The notes beneath the pieces are model-generated. The model made no database searches. It saw only the letters and a list, made by a program, of their open reading frames with translations, and was not told where the DNA came from. Below, piece after piece: positions 1 to 10,985 of a DNA stretch of 64,000 nt (position 1 is the stretch's first letter; every line of letters begins with the position of its first letter). Source of the stretch: Mya arenaria (taxonomy: Eukaryota; Mollusca; Bivalvia; Myida; Myidae); the NCBI RefSeq assembly GCF_026914265.1, contig NC_069135.1:10018887-10082886 (forward strand), in the 5' to 3' direction. Made by a program: the position numbers and the translations under genes.

Positions 1-80
1 ACTAGCAGATACAATATGACATGCCTAAATAATATATGCAATTGTATGATAAAAAATGCACATCAACCGGGTAAATTACA

Positions 81-279
81 CGTCTTGCGTGGACGAACTG
101 ATGGTAAAATCCCCGCCAAATGCCCCCGCACCCCAGGGACCCTAGGTAAGACCCCGCTCTATATGGCGCGAAGACAAACCACCGCATTCACCCGGCACTG
201 TGGGCTTACCAGGAAGGTAAAAACACGGCCCATTTCCCCGGTTATCCCAAGTATACCATCGGACCTGGGGGGGGGGGGG
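81..279. repeat. ~200-bp GC-rich dispersed repeat, copy A
   Basis: A GC-rich block ending in a long G-run (about 268-279) that is strongly similar, in the same orientation, to 3706-3909. Shared landmarks include GGTAAAATCCCCG, CCAGGGACCCTAGGTAAG and AAAAACACGGCCCATTTC. No terminal inverted repeats or coding sequence are visible, so the class is unknown. The open frames across it do not match between the two copies and are taken as chance. Confidence 0.8.
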
Positions 280-1125
280 TACAATGGACTGCATGATGCA
301 TAATACGATCAATGTTTTCTCGGCTTATACCGCGTTTTCCGGTTTCATTCCCGGGAAATAAACCTGACCGAATCTGATGACCCAGATTCTATTTTTAACC
401 GCTATTACCTTAATCCTCAGCCGCGGCCAAATGTAAACACAGATATATACATGCATTTACTTTGATTCAGTACGCGTTTATTTTAAAACCATTTAAGCAT
501 TCTTTTGTTTATACTGCGTTAAGGACCTCGTCAATATTAAACCGTTGCGTTTTCTTTTATTTTAATTGCGTAATTACTCAAAAACGCAACTTATTTGCAC
601 TATATACATGTATATATTAACCGCACAACGAATTATGAATACTCATTACATCGCTGTTTTTAGCAGAACGCAGCTCCGTAGCTTTAATCTCGAGCCAATT
701 GGTAATGTTAAAAGTCGTTCTTCGATTACCCGAGTTCTAACTGCGCTGGGCTTGATTCGCCTTTGCGTGCATCAATTTGTCAAATGTTAAAAATGTTTTG
801 TCGATCTGACGGTGGTAGATTCTGATTTACGCTTAAAAAAAGTCTGCAGGCCTTGAGGCCTACAGCCTAATAAACTGTCTTAGAAAAATATGTAAGAGGT
901 GATGCCAAGAAATGAAAACGATCTTGTTAAGCACAACTACATTTATATTAAAACAAAGGCATGTTTAACAAATCTACACCTTTATAAGTAAAGGATCATC
1001 TGGTTAACCATCACGCAAAATGTCAATCGTAGTTTCAGTGCAGAAATATTGGATTCAGTGATTCTCTACAAAGCTCTTCTGACTTTCTGAGTATTTAAGT
1101 GTAGCCAAAAAAAGGGTTCATGTAT
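280..1125. other. Intergenic, nothing recognised
   Basis: AT-rich sequence with only short open frames. A small inverted repeat (CAGGCC/GGCCTA around 845-868) is the only structure noticed. No gene, tRNA or clear transposon was found. Confidence 0.5.
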
Positions 1126-1828
1126 ATTATAAGTATCTTCCATGGCCGAGAGTGTTACATAGGTTCATTCCGACCCGAGCGTAGGGTGTTTTGCGGAAAC
1201 GAGGTTTACCGAGTTCCCACAAAACACCCTGCGCGAGGGTCGGGATGAACCTATCTTACACGAGCGGCTATGGTAGATGCTTTTTCTCCCACCTCAGTTA
1301 AACAAAATTAAGTAAAAATGTATATTTTTGCTGGAACTCTTCGTGCTAAGTGAATATAATTGCGTACATGGATATGCGATAATTCGTGGTTGTCATGGAT
1401 ATGCACGCAGTGATTCAGACTATGTGAATAGTCAAATCGGTCTTTAAATAGTTCTAAGGAGAGTGAAGCATTATTTATTAAAAGGTGCGTGAAAACTGTT
1501 TTATTGTGACATTTGAAGCGAGAAATAATTAATTAGCGTTCTAAATATTGTCACAAGACAAGATTTCCATGATGTTACAGACGACAGTCATCAACAAGGG
1601 AGGTAATTATATACAATGATGCGACCATTAAAAAGGAGTTCCATACGCGCATTTTATCTTCGCCCGTGGGCAAGATAAAAATGTATAGCATGGTTAAATT
1701 TAAATATTGGATCTACTTATCTGATGTGGGAGAAATATATTTCGGTAAACATCGTTTCCGCAAAACACCCTACGCTCGGGTCGGAATGAACCTATCTTAC
1801 ACCCTCGGCCATGAAAGATACTTATAAT
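1126..1828. mobile_element. Fold-back DNA transposon (MITE-like) with ~90-bp inverted ends
   Basis: The left end from about 1126 and the reverse complement of the right end to 1828 match for roughly 90 bases. Both begin ATTATAAGTATCTT, then CATGGCCGAG, GGTTCATTCCGACCCGAGCG and GTTTTGCGGAAACGA. The left end is itself partly palindromic: about 1165-1260 reads forward then back through the same CCGACCCG/GGTTCATTC motifs. A short internal hairpin (ATTTTATCTT...AAGATAAAAAT) lies near 1654-1685. The ~700-bp interior has no transposase frame, so this is a non-autonomous element. A clear target-site duplication was not found. Confidence 0.8.
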
Positions 1829-1984
1829 CCATTCCAGTGGCGGATCCAGGACTTTCTAAATGGGGGGGGGCACAACTTATTAACATTTGTTGTCGCTGTC
1901 AATGATGTTCGGCAGATCAATTGAATTAAAAAATAGCATTTACTGATATTATAAGATAAACCTTTCACCAAAAAATTGTATCAT

Positions 1985-2057
1985 GCCGATGAGAAGAATC
2001 GAACCGGGTCGTCGGATTTGATTCCTTAGTCGTTAACCGCTCGGCCACCTGAGATGC
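1985..2057 (-). pseudogene. tRNA-like fossil (Ser/Leu-type), possible SINE head
   Basis: On the minus strand the sequence has an A-box-like GTGGCCGAGCGGTTAA and, about 35 bases later, a B-box-like GGTTCGATTC, the internal promoter layout of class II tRNAs. The anticodon stem and acceptor stem do not pair properly, so it is not a working tRNA. It is a decayed tRNA gene or the head of a tRNA-derived SINE. Confidence 0.5.
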
Positions 2058-2929
2058 AACCTAGATTAATACTGTATAAACGTATAGTATTAAACTTCGG
2101 TATAATTGATCGCCCTCAACGATACTGTAATTCGGATGGCATTGTCATATAAGTTAACTGAAGTAAAAACAACTTGACAACAAAGAAAGGGTTTCAAATA
2201 TATAAGTCTGTATAAATTTACAAAGTCTCTAGCATGATTCCAAGAACTGGACGTTAATAAAGGCCGAAATGGAAAGTTTCTACCCCGCAACGTTTTGAAT
2301 TTAAACTTTTGTTAAATCATAAATGTACGTCATGCACACACATACCTTGTTGACACGCAATGGCATTATTTTTAAAAGCAATGACGAACATAAACTGTGC
2401 ACATGTGAACAGTTTAAAACAACTTTTATGTCTGGCATAGTATATATTCTGAAAACATTAAACTAACCCGTATAACTGCAATCGTAACAACTCGGCCATC
2501 TCCGGCAAGCTCCTATCTTGATACTAGCCGAGGAGTTCCGATTGGTATAACTGCAGCCATTTTTGTTAACTTTTATTCAGGTGACTGTGTAAAATGCGGC
2601 GCCGATTTATCATAATCGAATGTTCGGGCCCCGATGTCTTTTTCCAGAGACTTTTTCGTGTCGTATACTTTACAGTATTATACTTTGAAATTGGCATTGT
2701 GACAAAACTTATTTGTACAGTTAAATCAATAAAGTTGTGACCATAAAAAAAAACCGTCGTCATAACTTGCCGGCTAGCAGTGACCATTAAAAACCCTATA
2801 CGTGAATGATTTTATTTTACTAACAGCTAGTGTTGACATTATTTTTGTTACATAAATTGTTGATTCACATTCATGTGAATGGATCACGTGCAAAATCATT
2901 CAACCCGATTTTGTTTTACATAACCTATG

Positions 2930-3033
2930 GTACAGCGATACTTAGTACAGCGGGTGTATAGATATTTCCTATTGATGCGCAAGGCAAATGTTTATCACAG
3001 AGTATCTTACACCCGACTCGATAGTCGCTGTAC
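2930..3033. repeat. ~104-bp imperfect hairpin just upstream of the FAS1 gene
   Basis: An outer stem GTACAGCGA (2930) pairs with TCGCTGTAC (to 3033). An inner arm, CGGGTGTATAGATA (from 2951), pairs with TATCTTACACCCG (to 3015). The inner arms resemble the GGTGTAAGATAGG end motif of the element at 1126-1828, so this may be a tiny relative of that family. It ends about 90 bases before the FAS1 start codon and may overlap its promoter or 5' UTR. Confidence 0.6.
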
Positions 3034-3123
3034 GTTCTATTTTTTTCTTTGCGCTACTAGTATTCATAATTTGTCAGCATTTTCTTCTTTAAGTCGGAGG
3101 AAGGAGAACCTGTCGATATCAAC

Positions 3124-6100
3124 ATGAAGTGTTTGTGCCTGTTCGCATTTCTTGGAGTGTGCGGCGTTTTAGGGAACGAACAGATATGGGTTCAGCTGAT
3201 GTCCTCGCAGATCGAGGAAGCGGCCGGGTACGACGTGCTTGCCGCAGACAAGAATATTCCGACCCTCGCTGGCGACCTTGGCCTCAAGACGCTCGTAACC
3301 TTGGTGAAGAAGGCAAACCTGGTGGACACACTGTCCGGCCCAGGTAAGGATACAATACGTTATCAATTTGAAACTAAGTCGGTGTTACGTTATATCATCA
3401 CCATTAATATCTGTTTACGTCTGGTTAAGAAATTTGTGTATGTTCATGGCACAAGTGTATTTATACGTGTTTTTTTTTTACTTTCCCAAAAGCTATAATA
3501 ATAATAATTAGATGTGCTTTTTTGGTAAAAGATGCGCTTTCTTCTTAGATGCGATGAGAAATATAGCATTGCTCCAGTACTAACCACATTTTATGGCCAC
3601 TGATAAGTGAAGTGTAATGCACCAGTCAGTTGTAACCACGGCCATCAGGTTCCGAGAATAGCTTGGACTTTGACTTTCGGTCCAGCCAACCCCGACTAAA
3701 ATCTCCGTCCTGCGGGGACGAACAGATGGTAAAATCCCCGACAAATGCCCCCGCACCCCAGGGACCCTAGGTAAGGCCCATTCCCCGATGTATTTAAAGC
3801 GACGACAAAACACCGCATTCACCCGGAACTGCGGGGTCACCTGAAAGGTAAAAACACGGCCCATTTCACCGGCTATCCCCGGTATACCCCCGGACCTGTG
3901 GGGGTGGGGCGTGGTGCATAACTGACGATAAAGTTCAATATGTACTTTTGGTGACTGAATTCTGATCCATTAACGTTTGATTGTATTCAACCAGCAGCTT
4001 ACAACATTTCAAACAAGACCAACAATGAAATAAAGTAGTGTTACCAAAACCGGAGTACCCGGAGAAAACCCACTTTTCCGTCTTAGTGACCACAAACCAA
4101 ACTCACATGCGCCCCTGCCGTTTCGTTCTATCCTCCGATCACGTGCTGTTCAATAAAACCAGCAATTAATCAAATGAGATCGATTGATTGAATGATGGAT
4201 TTATTAAACATTACTTGATCAATGAATGAATCAATCAATCAAACAAAAAACAAACACACAATTAATCGACACTCTAGCAATTAATCATTCAATCAAATAA
4301 TCAAGCACTCAATCAATTAATAATTCAATCAAATAATCAAGCACTTCATCAATCAATCAAGCACTCAATTTATTGTGTAAACAGCAAATGCAGTAACAGC
4401 TATAACAAGTTGCTGCAGAATAATGATCAAGCTTATTAAAGTAGTGTACGTGCTTGGTTGCATGACTTGTATCAAGCGTATTCCATTACAGGCCCGTTCA
4501 CGGTATTTGGTCCAACGGACCAGGCGTTTGCCGCGCTTCCTAAGAAGTTCGTTGACTTCCTCATGAAAAACGTGACAGTACTGACGGCCATCTTAGAGTA
4601 CCACGTAGCGAGCGGTAAGGTGCTCTCCTCCGACCTGAAGAACAACATGCTCGTCCCCAGCGTGCAGGGGAAGGATATCCGCATTAACATCTACAAAGAC
4701 GGGAAGGTACTGAATACATAATAAAATGGATGTATTAAGTGCGCTATTTCAGGATTCGGCTTTGAGTTTTACATATAGGAAGTTATTGTTAAACATATGT
4801 TATTTTTTAGTGCTTGTTTTCAGCAGTGGATTTTGACGCCCAACAAATGTTTTATGTGCATTTTATGTCTCAGTGAACAAGCATATCACACGTATTCTGT
4901 AACAGCAATTTTTAAACGCAGTGACTCTAAGTAAATTTATTTTTTCATATTCTAGGTGATCACGGCGTCAGGGCGGCCAGTGACACTGCCGGACCAGGAA
5001 GCTACAAACGGCGTGATCCACGTGGTAAGCGGGGTTCTGTTTCCGCCGGCAGGGACGGTCGTGGATGTGGTGTCCAAGTGCCCCGTGTTCAAGACACTTT
5101 TAAAGGCCGTCACTATTGCCGGTCTTGCAGACACTTTAAGCGGTATGGATTGTACATCTAAACGTCTTAATAACGTGATCATGAATTGTGGAAATAAATC
5201 AACAATAAAATAAAATTCCTTAATGCGTAGATGTGTGCAACACGATAACTTAAAACGTTTCGCTTATTTTGTGTCTTTTCACCAAATGTAACTAATGGTA
5301 CATGCTAATGTATGTTATCCAGGAGCCGGACCATTCACCGTGTTCGCGCCCAGCGATAAAGCTTTTGCCAGGATTCCGAAGAAATGTATCGACGCCTTAC
5401 TAAAGAACAAGACTCTACTTACAAGTACGCTGACATTTATTTCTGGTGTCAATTATTACAAGGAAAATATCAGTACATCGAGATTATGAAATTAGCATTA
5501 TTAACTCGGAAGCCAGACTAAGTCAATATCGCGGTCTATTGACCCCCTTTGTCCTTGAGTCAGGTCAAGTGACACTTGTAAATGAGTCATTGGCAATGCG
5601 TGTCTAGCTGAAGGTGCTTATTGTGTGAACTTTTGACCTGGTGTAAGTTTACTTCAGGTTAATTTGTGTTCAATATCGACGGTTTCAGAAGACCGGGGCT
5701 GAGGTTTAAAATATCGTTTTAACTTTAATCCCAAAGACCTTTGCATACACATGATTAAGTATGCTTATGACTTGCAACCGTAGAACTTCTTTTGTAATAA
5801 GGCCTAAAAAAATTGTTTGGTTAGGGTTACATCCTTTTCAAAAATAGGTAGGGTAGGTAGGGTTATTTTTTTTATTTTATTTTTTTATTAGGCTTTATAT
5901 AAGAATGTCATTTTCATCATTGCAGAATGGTGTTAAAGTTATCTCCTGTATAAGCATTTAAGGTTTTAAACTCCACATTTAAACTGACTATAAAAACGGT
6001 AGGGTCGGCGCCTATTCCGTAGGTAGGGTCGGGTAACCCGAACCAAATGTATTTTTGTTTAGGCCTAAAGAAATATACTGTCAGTGTTATATGAATAATG

Positions 6101-6865
6101 TTAACATTGTTTTCAGGCGTGCTAGAGTACCACGTGGCACCGGCCGTCGACTACAGCGCCGGGCTGTCATGTGGCGACGACGTGAAAACACTAAATGGCG
6201 CCTCCGTCAAAATCACCAAAATGTTCGGTACGGTTTCCCGTCATGTCATTGATCAACGTTGTCATCCTTGAGAATACAATAGAAGCTGTTTTATTCGCCC
6301 TGAAGGGGTTTTTATTATGCACTTAATAAAAGCACAAGCTCATCGAATAAGTCACTTAAAACTAAATAAAAAAGAAATCGGAGCGAAAACGGTTTTGTAT
6401 AGCGATATAAGATGCATTGATGTGATAAAAGAAGAAAAAATGATCTTCTAGTATATGTAATCGCTTACTCTCTCTTGCACACAGTGGTTAGAAATTGGCT
6501 CAAGGAGAGCAATACTTGATAAGCTTATAAAGAGCTGATTTTTCTACCTTCTTTACCCTGTGCGTAGGAGTGTACTGACCATCATGATGTTGTTGAACAG
6601 TCTCCCTATTACCAATACATACTGAACGAGTATAAATGTTTTACTCGTGACTCAGACGACCAAATTAACCCGATTACGTGTTTCAGGTCACCTGAGGGTG
6701 AATTATGCACGTGTGGTGTACGCAGACGCTTCTGTTACAAACGGCGTGATGCACGTGATCGACCGCGTGCTCTTCCCGCGTGAAATGAACGACCTCTGCG
6801 GCGATGACGTCATGGATTACGATGACGACAGCAGCGAAACGGAAGTCTTTGTTCCATTCCAGTAA
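3124..6865 (+). CDS. Secreted protein with two fasciclin (FAS1) domains
   Basis: Six coding exons: 3124-3343, 4492-4706, 4956-5142, 5323-5424, 6117-6227, 6687-6865. All junctions are GT-AG, phases agree, and the 1014 coding bases give 337 residues. The start MKCLCLFAFLGVCGVLG is a signal peptide. Two FAS1 repeats follow, each with the H1-type segment GPFTVFGPTDQAF or GPFTVFAPSDKAF, then a YHVA motif (LEYHVASG, LEYHVAPA) and the closing TNGVIHVV / TNGVMHVI segment. Exon phases repeat between the two domains, consistent with internal duplication. The C-terminus is acidic (DDVMDYDDDSSETE). FAS1 proteins of the periostin/TGFBI type are extracellular adhesion or matrix proteins; those have four domains, this one only two, and no transmembrane segment or GPI signal is visible. 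Intron 1 holds a dispersed repeat, a SINE remnant and AATC repeats; intron 4 holds a MITE. A polyadenylation signal AATAAA lies near 7195. Confidence 0.92.
3706..3909. repeat. ~200-bp GC-rich dispersed repeat, copy B
   Basis: Same-orientation partner of 81-279, here inside intron 1 of the FAS1 gene. It ends in a G-rich run like copy A. Several substitutions and a few short indels separate the copies. Confidence 0.8.
4025..4130 (-). mobile_element. SINE fragment, minus strand
   Basis: On the minus strand the sequence contains GCGCATGTGAGTTTGGTTTG, then GTGGTCACTAAG and CTCCGGGTACTCCGG. This is the body of the tRNA-derived SINE seen more completely at 17237-17400. The tRNA-like head is degraded. 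It lies in intron 1 of the FAS1 gene. Confidence 0.65.
4150..4372. repeat. AATC/AATCA-rich simple repeat
   Basis: Irregular tetranucleotide-like tract dominated by CAATCAAT and its variants, in FAS1 intron 1. No coding content. Confidence 0.75.
5800..6066. mobile_element. MITE in FAS1 intron 4
   Basis: Inverted ends: AGGCCTAAA, then TTGGTTAGGGTTAC on the left, against GTAACCCGAACCAA then TTTAGGCCT on the right. The ~267-bp body is T-rich with GGTAGGGT repeats and has no coding sequence. The right end stops about 50 bases before exon 5 and so sits next to its branch-point region. No clear target duplication was identified. Confidence 0.7.
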
Positions 6866-7199
6866 ATTACTAGTGCAATATAGGTGGATCTGTTTGTTTG
6901 ACTCGTTGGGACACGGGTATATTCCATTTTGAACAATTATCACGTTTAAACATTTCTGTGGCATTATATTTTAGCAAAGCCATTTGTCATTATGGTTCAA
7001 ACTTTTCTTTACTGAGTTGATTTGTTTGGTATGTTTATATTGTATGTGTGTATGAGAAATCCTTTTGCATTTACAATAAGTGAATCTCTATCCAAGACGT
7101 TTGATATTCTAATACTTTGCTCATGCTGTCTCTCGCCATTGTTACACGCTGATATTGTTAGCTTTGTGTAATTTATGTATATTTCATTCTTATATAATA

Positions 7200-7889
7200 A
7201 AATTCCTGATTTCAACATTGATTTGGTATGTCCATATGAGTCCATTTGTCAAAGAACGTGTAGATATGAAAAGAAAATATTCAAAACACTTAAAATTTGA
7301 TTTTAAAATTAATACTCGTACTTTTAACTGTTTGTGTTCCAGTATCAAGATATTAAAATAGCACCAATGCTGTGTAACAATTTGACAAGCTGCCAAAATA
7401 ATCGAAATAAGAGTTTTTGTTACCAGAACCATTTAAATGACCTTTCATCGTTTACATTTTACGGGCTTCCATTTAACATCGACACCGGTAAATCTATAAT
7501 CAAAATAACACAATAACCATATGGATAATCATTGCATAAGACGGTCTCCGGAGGCCACAGAGAACGTGTACAAAGCCTAGGACAAATCAAGTGAAACAGT
7601 GGAGTGCAATTACATGAACCATAATATGTTCCAAAAGTGAACTTTTCGAGTAGTAAAGGTTGTTAAACTAATTTTTCTATAAATTTATTTCGTGGTATTC
7701 ACATTTCATATTCATATTTACAGTAAAAAATCAGGAAAAGTCCAAGTTACGCTGGAATTATTTTTTTTACACTTGTACTGCAAATGAGCTTTTGCATATT
7801 TTCTGTACGAGTCGGATGGTCTTTATATTGTCATAATATATGATTGTTCAATCAGTCAATGCTGCAGTTCCGCTGTATCTGCAGTCTGT
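7200..7889. other. Intergenic between convergent genes
   Basis: AT-rich 3' flank of the FAS1 gene and of the minus-strand cysteine-rich peptide gene. The open frames here (up to 80 codons) are low-complexity and overlap each other on both strands, so none is called. A minus-strand AATAAA at about 7684 could serve the peptide gene. Confidence 0.5.
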
Positions 7890-8147
7890 CTATAGATCAA
7901 TCGGCGGCATCATCCCCATGCCATGCCTTGCTGGTTCGTCTCCGGGAAGCATACCACCCTGGCATCCACATCTGGTAAAGCTCGTTAGGGTGCATTGTTG
8001 CCCAACCTGACACTGCATACCGGAGCAACATTCGAGACGCGCGCGCAGCAGCAGCACATCGATGATGTCGCCCTCTTGTCCGGTGCAGGGTCGCACCAGC
8101 AAAGACACCAACGTGACCAGGAGCAGAAGACTTACAGATCCAGCCAT
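7890..8147 (-). CDS. Small secreted cysteine-rich peptide, family not recognised
   Basis: A minus-strand frame of 85 residues starting MAGSVSLLLLVTLVSLLV, a strong signal peptide. I chose this Met because an acceptor (ATTGCACAG) ends two bases before it, so the longer upstream frame is intronic. After probable cleavage near TG|Q (residues 23-24) the mature ~62-residue peptide has six cysteines in the order CC-x4-C-x5-C-x7-C-x-C (residues 40, 41, 46, 52, 60, 62). The tail is Met/Pro-rich and lacks cysteine. Even cysteine number and small size suggest three disulfides and an extracellular role (defence, signalling or matrix), but no known scaffold was matched. An inferred 5' non-coding exon lies at about 9657-9760, leaving a ~1.5-kb intron that holds a minisatellite. 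The gene is convergent with the FAS1 gene. Confidence 0.65.
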   Translation of the reverse strand: MAGSVSLLLLVTLVSLLVRPCTGQEGDIIDVLLLRARLECCSGMQCQVGQQCTLTSFTRCGCQGGMLPGDEPARHGMGMMPPIDL

Positions 8148-8812
8148 TGCTGTGCAATAAAACAGTACCTTAAAAAATTTAAAACATATTTTCACCAGTG
8201 GCAAAACTTAAATTTGAAAAAATGCAACATTTTTGGTTAAAAGGTGACGTGATTACTTCTGATCAAGGGGAATTTACTACAAAGGGTATTAAAAGTAGTT
8301 CTTAAAGTTGATGTTCACTCCTTAGTTTGCAGTGAAAATTTTAAATTGATTGTTATCTCGCTTATAAAACTCCATATTTTATTTAAAAGCATAAAAGAAA
8401 CAGAAATTAATTCAGATGATAAAACTTGCTGTTAATAAGAACAATATTGACATGAAAAACTACAGAATCAAGTAGTTCAAAAGTATAAACAAACACCATT
8501 CAATGGCACAGGGTCAACGCCAATGACACAGAACGGAAAAGCATACAGAGGAGTCTGCAGGTGCTATAACAGTATTTGAACAAAGTCAATTAATTCTGCG
8601 GAATGATAATTGTCCGAATGGTCACCGCATAGAGTCGGTCAAGTTTAATGTTATATAAAGCTTGATTACTGAACGAGTATTTTTTTATTTGTAAATGTAG
8701 TTATTGTAAGGGGTCCTCACTTCTGGTCGAGGCGGAGATTCCACTGAAACTGTCTGAAACACGTATCGAACAAAAAACGTTCTTAAAATTGGCCATAGGG
8801 TGCGTGTGAACA

Positions 8813-9386
8813 TATACTATTTCCATGAAGTACTTGCTGATTTAACTGACTCATAGATTATTTCCATGAAGTACTGACTGATTTAACTGACTAATAGATT
8901 ATTTCCATGAAGTACTGACTGATTTAACTGACTCATAGATTATTTCCATGAAGTACTTGCTGATTTAACTGACTCATAGATTATTTCCATGAAGTACTTG
9001 CTGATTTAACTGACTCAAAGATTATTTCCATGAAGTACTTGCTGATTTAACTGAGTCATAGATTATTTCCATGAAGTACTTGCTGATTTAACTGACTCAA
9101 AGATTATTTTCATGAAGTACTTGCTGATTTAACTGACTCATAGATTATTTCCATGAAGTACCGACTGATTTAACTGACTCATAGATTATTTCCATGAAGT
9201 ACTGACTGATTTAACTGACTCATAGATTATTTCCATGAAGTACTGACTGATTTAACTGACTCATAGATTATTTCCATGAAGTACTTGCTGATTTAACTGA
9301 CTCATAGATTATTTCCATGAAGTACTTGCTGATTTAACTGACTCATATATTATTTCCATGAAGTACTTACTGATTTAACTGAGTCA
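8813..9386. repeat. 41-bp minisatellite, ~14 copies
   Basis: Tandem copies built on TTCCATGAAGTACTTGCTGA followed by TTTAACTGACTCATAGATTA, period 41 bp. Two subtypes alternate in blocks (GTACTTGCTG versus GTACTGACTG), showing that the array grew by amplification of short blocks. It probably lies in the 5' intron of the cysteine-rich peptide gene. Confidence 0.95.
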
Positions 9387-9656
9387 CCTCACTGTCCGTT
9401 TGTGAAGCGGACATGTTCACGGACATATGGTACTGTCCATATTTATTATTCACAAAAAAATATTGCTAATATATGAATAAAAATACAAAGCTTGTATAAG
9501 ATTCTAAAAAAACTTTTTGGGATCCCTTCAAAAGCAAAATCACAGACAGAACTAGATATGATTATATTTCGTTAATATATCAGATGGCTTAAATTTGTTT
9601 AAAACAACTTCTAATAAGATTCAAATGTTAAATTACTAAATTAAAGGTACTCACTA

Positions 9657-9760
9657 TGTACGAGCTATCAGTTGAGCGATCCAGAGTCCGACTGCCGGTC
9701 TGTCTTGTCTATGTTTCCGACTGTACGTATTTCCGCCACCTGTCGCATGTTTTACGCACA
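9657..9760 (-). other. Inferred 5' non-coding exon of the cysteine-rich peptide gene
   Basis: Reading the minus strand, TACATA|GTGAGTACC is a strong donor whose GT is at 9656-9655, and the only downstream acceptor with a suitable coding start is at 8150. The upstream boundary of this exon is a guess. No protein evidence supports it. Confidence 0.35.
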
Positions 9761-10615
9761 CAGACCTTGTATTACGTGTCGATGTGATGTAAATTCAAAA
9801 ATAGAAAAAGCAACACCCTAAGTGCAATGTTCTTAGTCAGAGACCTGACAAAGAGGCCCGCATGAGTTTGAATACTATATTTAAAAAGTTAAAATCATAT
9901 TCAAGTTGTCAGTCTTGGATACATATCCATCTACGGTGGCTGGGAGTAAGATTACATTGTATTATTGGTCCCAGACCGTGGTGATTACTTTAGAGGTGTT
10001 ATACATGTATCATAGCAATATCTGTCGCCTCGACTTTGATATTACCTTTATAGCAAAAGAACTTGAATCCCATTACACCCTGCGCGTTTTGTTGTGTTGG
10101 TAAATGGAAAACGCTATGCCACGGTACAATCGAAGACTTTTACCTTGGCTACGAACAAAATTGAAATAGAAAAAATGGTGGGAAAGATGAGTTTAAACCC
10201 GCCCACAGAAATTCCAGTGGTATTTAGCATATTTATTTAAAAAATGCAACGAAACGACGTGGCTCGAAAAATCGCTCTCCGTGAGGCAGCAAAATTCTAG
10301 ACACTGGGACACACGTTTCACCTATCGTGGCAACTCGGCCATCTCCGGCAAGGTTCGGGGTATACCTCGTAAAAAGGCCTTAAGATATATGAGAATGTGA
10401 TAAGACGGCCGGCGAGTAACTAAATTATCACATTATACAACTGGGCTCTTGATTGACTAATTACTATTATTATTTTTAATGGTTATTAGAATGACGAACG
10501 CCGTTGTTTGGGCGGGCCGGCATGATGGCGACGTCAAACTCACCGTTTATATAATTATTTTAGTTGCTAGTAGGTTTGACAAATGTTGACTGAACGTTGC
10601 ATATAGGATGAGATA

Positions 10616-10985
10616 ATGGAGACATTTCTTGGAATTTCGTTTGGGGCTCCTCGGGTCAAGGTGATAGTTACTAAAATAGAAAAGTGGTTGGTTCTGAATA
10701 ACTTTAGGTAGAGTTAACATATATCAACCAAACTTGGTAAATTGAAGAGTTTATGGAGACCTTTCATGGGATTGGGGCCCTTAGAATCAAGGTCATGGTC
10801 ACTGTTACTAGAAATAGCTAATCATTTGATTCTAAATAACTTTAGTTATTGGTGACGTGTGGTCAAACTTGGTATGTAGAAAGTGATTATGAAAGACTTC
10901 CATGGGTTTGTGTTTCGGGCCCCTAGGGTCAAGGTCAACGTCGCTGTTAATAAAAATAGAAAACAGTTTAAACTGAATCACACAA
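10616..10985. repeat. ~138-bp tandem repeats, 2.7 diverged copies
   Basis: Repeated landmarks are TTATGGAGACCTTTCATGGG, GGGCCCCTAGGGTCAAGGTC and CTGAATAACTTTAG. Units begin near 10696 and 10832, with a partial unit before and after. The sequence style resembles the cores of the elements at 22158 and 39127, but no terminal hairpins were recognised, so this may be a remnant of that class. Confidence 0.7.

Noticed and set aside
2488-10360. Shared AACTCGGCCATCTCCGGCAAG at about 2490 and 10331
   Set aside because: Real match but only ~22 bases; too little context to define an element.
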